Shown in pieces: positions 59,880-64,000 of a DNA stretch of 64,000 bases. The translations under genes and the position numbers were made by a program. The notes under the pieces were generated by a model. That model was not told the DNA's origin and made no database searches. It saw only the letters and a program-made list of their open reading frames with translations. Within the stretch, counting starts at the first letter, position 1. Each line of letters starts with the position of its first letter. Source of the stretch: JAJZVS01 sp963708095 (lineage in GTDB: Bacteria > Pseudomonadota > Alphaproteobacteria > Acetobacterales > Acetobacteraceae); the NCBI GenBank assembly GCA_963708095.1, contig OY970182.1, forward strand, positions 1,550,001 to 1,614,000, in the 5' to 3' direction.

Positions 59880-60305
59880 CTAGCCGCCGCCGCCGCCAAA
59901 GTTGCCAGGATAGAACGGTATCGATACGCGCTTGCAGTCAATGTTGTTGCCCTTGATGTTGGCAATAAACCACCCAAGCTGGTTAATCTCCCCGGTGATC
60001 TCCGCTGTGCGGGCGGCACCGCCGACCTCCGTTGCAGTCATCCGAAAGGTCTTGTTCACGCTGATAGTACCCTTGGCTCTCGCCATATCCTTCATGTCGT
60101 TCCACGCGATCATCCCGCTCAGCGTATTGTCCGAGCCGACCACGATGTGCCAGTCGAGTGCCGGGCAGGAGCCGGCAGCCTTCGAGTGGAAGACGTACAA
60201 CCTGCCTTCCGGCAGTACCTGGGTCGGCGCGACCTGCGCAGTTGCCACACCGCAGGTAGCTGCGATGACAAGCGCGCTGGCGGCAAAACTCTTGAGTGAA
60301 CGCAT
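59880..60305 (-). CDS. Secreted protein of unknown function
   Basis: The 141-residue protein has a signal peptide (SFAASALVIAATCGVATAQ). It continues as a small beta-rich domain, LYVFHSKAAGSCPALDWHIV, NTLSGMIAWNDMKDMARAKG, GTISVNKTFRMTATEVGGAA. There is a Cys pair and a Gly tail. No family was recognised with confidence. ATG 60305 has AAAGGAA 8 nt upstream. It is convergent with the Gly-rich gene and could follow pqiA in one transcript. Confidence 0.75.
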   Translation of the reverse strand: MRSLKSFAASALVIAATCGVATAQVAPTQVLPEGRLYVFHSKAAGSCPALDWHIVVGSDNTLSGMIAWNDMKDMARAKGTISVNKTFRMTATEVGGAARTAEITGEINQLGWFIANIKGNNIDCKRVSIPFYPGNFGGGGG

Positions 60306-60470
60306 GACGTTTCCTTTCATCCCGAGATAGGTGTTGCGGCCCTCATACGAGGCCGGTTGGGCGCGGTTCAACGAAGGTGGCGGCTTTTCCATGCACCCCG
60401 CCGCCGATCTCGGCTATGCGATTTCGGCAGTGGCATGGAACACGATGTCGAAGCACTTACCGCGTGCTGC

Positions 60471-61775
60471 TCATGCTGTTCGAGCAGCGGAGGGAGCGAC
60501 CGGCTGTGTGGCTGTATCCCACATCAGGCGGGGATCGAAGGTCTCGGCCGCAATCATGGTGAGGACCACCACCGCGCAGAATGCAACGGCACCGATCCCA
60601 GGCTCGATGGTGATCACGCTTCCAAACCGGACAAGCGCGCCAAGCAGCGATTCCATGAAGATGTCTATCATCGACCACCGTCCGACCCAGCGTACCACAT
60701 GATACAGACGGGTCCGATCGCGAAGCCAGCCCGCGCGGCCCGTCTGCGTGGCAATGAGCATGACGCTGAGCCCGACCAGCTTCAGCATCGGCACGGCGAT
60801 ACTGGCAAAGAACACCAGAGCCGCGAGGGGATACATCCGCGAGGAGATCAACTCGCGCACGCCGCCCAGAATCGTGCTTGGCGAACCTGCGCCGAGCTGC
60901 ATCACGGTAAGAACCGGATACAAATTCGCTGGCACATAGAGGATCGCTGCCGCAATCACCAGACCCCATGTCCTGGACAGGCTGTCCGGCTTGCGCGTAT
61001 GCAACGCCGATCCGCAGCGCGGGCACTTCGCGTCAACCGGCGGGCTGAAGCTCACCAGTCCACAGGCTTCGCAACCGACGGGACGCGCTGTTGATCGGCG
61101 TACCGGCAGACCGTCCGGGGCCGTATCGGGCGGGGTGGAGCGCTCGAGAGCATCCCACACGGCCTCCCGGTCGAGCGCGCCGTCGAACCACCCCATGATG
61201 AAGGTCAAGGTAAGCAGGGCGAACACGCCAACGCCAAGCCGTATCGTCACGAGATCGCCCAGCTTCACATAAGCGACAAACACGCCGAAGACGAAGACGT
61301 CGATCATCGCCCAGGGGGACAGGCGCTCTACCAGCACGAAAAGACGGCGAAGATGACGCGGCGGTCGGGCCATGCGCAGGCCTATCAGCACATAGAGCGT
61401 CCCAAGCAGTTTTCCGAACGGCGCGGCAACGGTTACAAAAATGACCACGAGTCCAAGTGCAGTCATCCCGCGGCGTGCGAGCTCCTGTGGGCCCGAGAAC
61501 AGGCCGGCATAATGCAGGATCCCCGCGCTCTCCACGCTCATGAGCGGCATCGCGCACGTGACCACGAGCAGCACGATCGCCGAGATCGTGAGTGCCAGGC
61601 TGTGTTCCAGAGGATGCCGTCCGGCGCGGTGCAGGATGGTGCCGCACCGGCCACATTGCGCGGACGTTCCGGGACCAAGTGCCGGCACGTGCTGCAGCAG
61701 CCCGCAGCCCTGACATTCGTGCAGCCGGGGCTTGGTGAGCGCGGGACCGGCTGCGGCCCAGGCTGCCGCCATCAC
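60471..61775 (-). CDS. pqiA: PqiA-type inner-membrane protein of a lipid-transport system
   Basis: The 434-residue protein has two repeats of a zinc-ribbon plus four-span PqiA unit: CQGCG...CGRCG near residue 21, and CEACG...CPRCG near 237. The spans include LTISAIVLLVVTCAMPLMSV and LVIAAAILYVPANLYPVLTV. PqiA/YebS (LetA) proteins pair with an MCE protein to move lipids across the envelope. ATG 61775 overlaps the stop of pqiC. The C-terminal DPRLMWDTA fits the family. Confidence 0.92.
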   Translation of the reverse strand: MMAAAWAAAGPALTKPRLHECQGCGLLQHVPALGPGTSAQCGRCGTILHRAGRHPLEHSLALTISAIVLLVVTCAMPLMSVESAGILHYAGLFSGPQELARRGMTALGLVVIFVTVAAPFGKLLGTLYVLIGLRMARPPRHLRRLFVLVERLSPWAMIDVFVFGVFVAYVKLGDLVTIRLGVGVFALLTLTFIMGWFDGALDREAVWDALERSTPPDTAPDGLPVRRSTARPVGCEACGLVSFSPPVDAKCPRCGSALHTRKPDSLSRTWGLVIAAAILYVPANLYPVLTVMQLGAGSPSTILGGVRELISSRMYPLAALVFFASIAVPMLKLVGLSVMLIATQTGRAGWLRDRTRLYHVVRWVGRWSMIDIFMESLLGALVRFGSVITIEPGIGAVAFCAVVVLTMIAAETFDPRLMWDTATQPVAPSAARTA

Positions 61776-62362
61776 CGTATCCCTTGCGATTCTACCAGCA
61801 TGAGCGCGATACCGTCGGCAAGCTGCCCGACCGCGGTGCTGGCTGCAGAGACCTGACCGGCTGTGCCTGGGACGGGCGGTACAATCTCGAACCTGAAAGC
61901 CCGCGTCAGAGGCTTTTTCTGCCTCGCGATCGCCGTTGCTGCCTCTGCCTGCAGCACCAGCATCCCCTTGGCATCCTCGTCAAGGCGCGAAACGTCCACG
62001 GAGACGGTTGCATCGGGCGGAGGCGTGACGGCGCCGAACTCCGGGTAAACCGTACTTCCGGGCAGGCGCTGGCCCAAATCCGCCGCAAGCACCCGCCCCA
62101 GCATCGCACCAAGCGGCTCACCCCACCAATCGTTGGGCATCACATCCAGGCGGTACTGCTCGGAGGAGCGAACGATCTCGCTGCGCTCGAGATATCGCGC
62201 AAGCCCGATCTGGCGCAGCTCTATCGTTTTCGGCGCCCCGGTCACTGTCGGACCTGGTATTGGAGCAATGACGTAGAGTGCCGGGTTGGGAGAACTGCAA
62301 GCGGCCGGTACGCCGAGGAGGGCGACAACCGCAACCTGCATGAAGCGGCGGATATGCATCAT
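61772..62362 (-). CDS. pqiC: PqiC-like (DUF330) outer-membrane lipoprotein
   Basis: The 196-residue protein has a lipobox (VVALLGVPAACSSPN). The DUF330 fold shows ALYVIAPIPG, IELRQIGLARYLERSEIVRS and WWGEPLGAMLGRVLAADLGQ. PqiC is an outer-membrane ring that docks to the PqiB tube. It overlaps both pqiB and pqiA by 4 nt, so the three genes are translationally coupled. Confidence 0.9.
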   Translation of the reverse strand: MMHIRRFMQVAVVALLGVPAACSSPNPALYVIAPIPGPTVTGAPKTIELRQIGLARYLERSEIVRSSEQYRLDVMPNDWWGEPLGAMLGRVLAADLGQRLPGSTVYPEFGAVTPPPDATVSVDVSRLDEDAKGMLVLQAEAATAIARQKKPLTRAFRFEIVPPVPGTAGQVSAASTAVGQLADGIALMLVESQGIR

Positions 62363-64000
62363 GGCCGGCCCTTGACCAGCGCTTCCGGATGGCGCGCGAG
62401 CAGGTCTGCGAGCGAGCGGATCGAGCGGATTGCGTCGCTCAATTGTACCAGCAGCCGCTCGAGATTGCGGTTGAACGTCGTATCGTTCCCATATCCCCCT
62501 TGCAACGAGAGGGCCAGGCGGTTGGCGCTTGTCATCGTCTTCTCCAGATCGGCCGTGACCTTGGGGAGGCTCCGCATCGCCGGCGTCAGGCCGGCGTCCA
62601 CGTTCTTCAGCGTATCCCGTGTGGTCGCGAGCGCGGCATTGAGAGAGGCCAGCGCCTGCTTGAGCTGGGGATCGTTGACGAGGTCGTTCAGGCCCTCGGC
62701 GGTCTTGTCCAGATTCCGGCCGAGACTGTCGAAGGGAATTGTATTGACCTTGCGAAGCAGTTCGGTGGCGGAGGCTTGCAGACCGCTGAAGCTTCCGCTG
62801 TCCGAGGTGGGAATGACGAAAGCACCATTCTCCGTCGTGACGCTTGCGGGAGGGGCGTTGGGCACGAACTCGAGGGCTACCATCATCTGCCCGGTGAGCA
62901 GGTTGGCGCTCTGCAAGGTCGCCCGCAGCCCACGGCCGACGAGGAGGTCCACGCCCGTCTCGGGGTTCTTGAACACCCGCCGCCCGATGCCGAGAAGCCG
63001 CTCCGGCTGGACCTCGAAGTGCACGGGAGCGAGTATCGTGTCCTTTGCGGCATCATAGACCAGTCGGACGCCGGTCACCTGCCCGACCTTGAGCCCGTGG
63101 AGGGTCACCTCCGCGCCGGGTGCGAGGCCACGCACCGAGCCGGGGAAATAGGCGACGAGCTGGATCTGGCGGGTGTACGACGCGGCCTGCGCAGCATCCT
63201 TGTCCGCGAACAGGGGGAACACGTGTCCGCCGGCACTTACGGCTTCATGCGCGCGAGCGGAAAAATTGTCGAAGGCGATGCCGCCGAGCAGCAGAGCGCG
63301 CAGCGATTCGAGCTGAACCTGAATCCCGCCGCTGCCGAGCGCCACGGAGAGCCCCGACGCATTCCAGAACCTGGTCTGGTCATGGACGTATTTGTCGAAC
63401 GGCGCACGCACGAAGACGTGGATCGTCGCGCTTCTCGCCATTTCCCCGATATCCCAGCCCAGCACCTCACCCACGGAGATGTCGCGGAAGAATACCGGCG
63501 AGCCGAGCGTGACCGAGCCCAATCTCTGTGCCTTGAGCAGGAACGTGCGGCCGGGTACGTGGGAGACGAGGACCGGGGGATCCTCGAGGCCGACGTAATC
63601 GCGCCTGTGCGTGCCGGTTGCCGTGCCGGGCAGCATACCGATATACGAGCCGGACACGAGCGTGCCCAGGCCGGATAAGTTGCCGGCGAAAAGACGCGGC
63701 CGCACGACCCAGAACTCCGTGTCGGCGGTGAGCAGCGGTTCAGCCTGCCTGGTGGTTTCTATACGCACCAGGACATGCGAATGGTCTCTCGAGAGAGCGA
63801 GACTCTTGACCGTGCCCATGACGATATCGCGGAACTTGAGCTGGGACTGACCGGCCTGCAGCCCTTCCGCGGTTTCGAAGGCAATCGTGATCGTCGGGCC
63901 CCGCCTGGACAGGGTATCCCAGGTGAGCCATGCGGCAATGGCTGCGGCGATCAAGGGCAGCAACCAGATCGGCGAAGGACGCCGCGACCGGCGGGTCGAG
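62359..64000 (-). CDS. pqiB: PqiB-type MCE protein (5' end outside window)
   Basis: About 546 residues are visible. The frame is open to the window edge; the last residues seen (SPIWLLPLIAAAIAAWLTWD) are the N-terminal membrane anchor, so only a short leader is missing. Three MCE domains follow (ITIAFETAEGLQAGQSQLKF, VSHVPGRTFLLKAQRLGSVT with SPVFFRDISVGEV, LVAYFPGSVRGLAPGAEVTL). A long C-terminal helical region (SLNAALATTRDTLKNVDAGL) completes it. PqiB forms a periplasm-spanning tube for lipids. The gene is coupled to pqiC by ATGA. Confidence 0.92.
   Translation of the reverse strand, partial: STRRSRRPSPIWLLPLIAAAIAAWLTWDTLSRRGPTITIAFETAEGLQAGQSQLKFRDIVMGTVKSLALSRDHSHVLVRIETTRQAEPLLTADTEFWVVRPRLFAGNLSGLGTLVSGSYIGMLPGTATGTHRRDYVGLEDPPVLVSHVPGRTFLLKAQRLGSVTLGSPVFFRDISVGEVLGWDIGEMARSATIHVFVRAPFDKYVHDQTRFWNASGLSVALGSGGIQVQLESLRALLLGGIAFDNFSARAHEAVSAGGHVFPLFADKDAAQAASYTRQIQLVAYFPGSVRGLAPGAEVTLHGLKVGQVTGVRLVYDAAKDTILAPVHFEVQPERLLGIGRRVFKNPETGVDLLVGRGLRATLQSANLLTGQMMVALEFVPNAPPASVTTENGAFVIPTSDSGSFSGLQASATELLRKVNTIPFDSLGRNLDKTAEGLNDLVNDPQLKQALASLNAALATTRDTLKNVDAGLTPAMRSLPKVTADLEKTMTSANRLALSLQGGYGNDTTFNRNLERLLVQLSDAIRSIRSLADLLARHPEALVKGRP

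Overview
The window is about 70% G+C chromosomal DNA of an alphaproteobacterium, most likely in the Acetobacteraceae/Rhodospirillales. The evidence is indirect. There is an ATP12-type F1-ATPase assembly chaperone, the alphaproteobacterial order mutY-dciA(DUF721)-DsbA-like-smc, extremely Ala/Arg/Pro-rich proteins, and short C-rich intergenic repeats. No rRNA, tRNA or CRISPR array was seen.

1-6.7 kb holds a partial pcm, an acyl-CoA-dehydrogenase-like flavoenzyme, a wrecked aldehyde dehydrogenase, an intact hyuB and a three-gene set of zinc-ribbon/TM2/DUF805 membrane proteins. A second, heavily deleted hyuB lies just beyond. 6.7-17.2 kb is housekeeping: mutY and, divergently, dciA, a DsbA-like oxidoreductase and smc, facing acyP, an ATP12 chaperone gene, an AsmA gene and an RluC/D-type pseudouridine synthase. 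17.4-24.5 kb carries kup, an atypical NRAMP-family transporter behind a structured leader with two short ORFs, a MarR regulator, a CMD-family protein and uppP. 24.5-33 kb has a cyclase gene remnant, a GT39-like membrane glycosyltransferase, a RES-Xre toxin-antitoxin pair, a FUSC-family membrane protein and a GlcD-like FAD oxidase. 33-37 kb is a restriction/defence-like module: an N6-adenine DNA methyltransferase split by a frameshift, followed by an overlapping PD-(D/E)XK nuclease. 37.6-44.5 kb is metabolic: a metallophosphatase, a ThDP enzyme, an SDR, an acetate-CoA-ligase-family protein and KDPG aldolase.

44.5-64 kb looks different from the rest, with less extreme base composition and many exported proteins. 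It begins beside an IS6-type transposase remnant. It encodes an arylsulfatase with the Cys-type active site, a formylglycine-generating-enzyme homologue able to activate it, a lipobox alpha/beta hydrolase, two tandem AraC regulators, an outer-membrane barrel, two OmpA-type proteins (one with its peptidoglycan-binding core deleted), DUF202, DUF4239 and DUF2092 proteins, a Gly-rich protein, and a pqiB-pqiC-pqiA envelope lipid-transport operon. I read this as an exported sulfatase plus envelope-remodelling island. That reading is inferred from proximity.

Three dispersed patterns recur: a ~125-140 bp palindromic intergenic repeat that abuts truncated genes, a ~110 bp repeat in inverted orientation around the 47-58 kb segment, and C-rich degenerate tandem repeats both between and inside genes.
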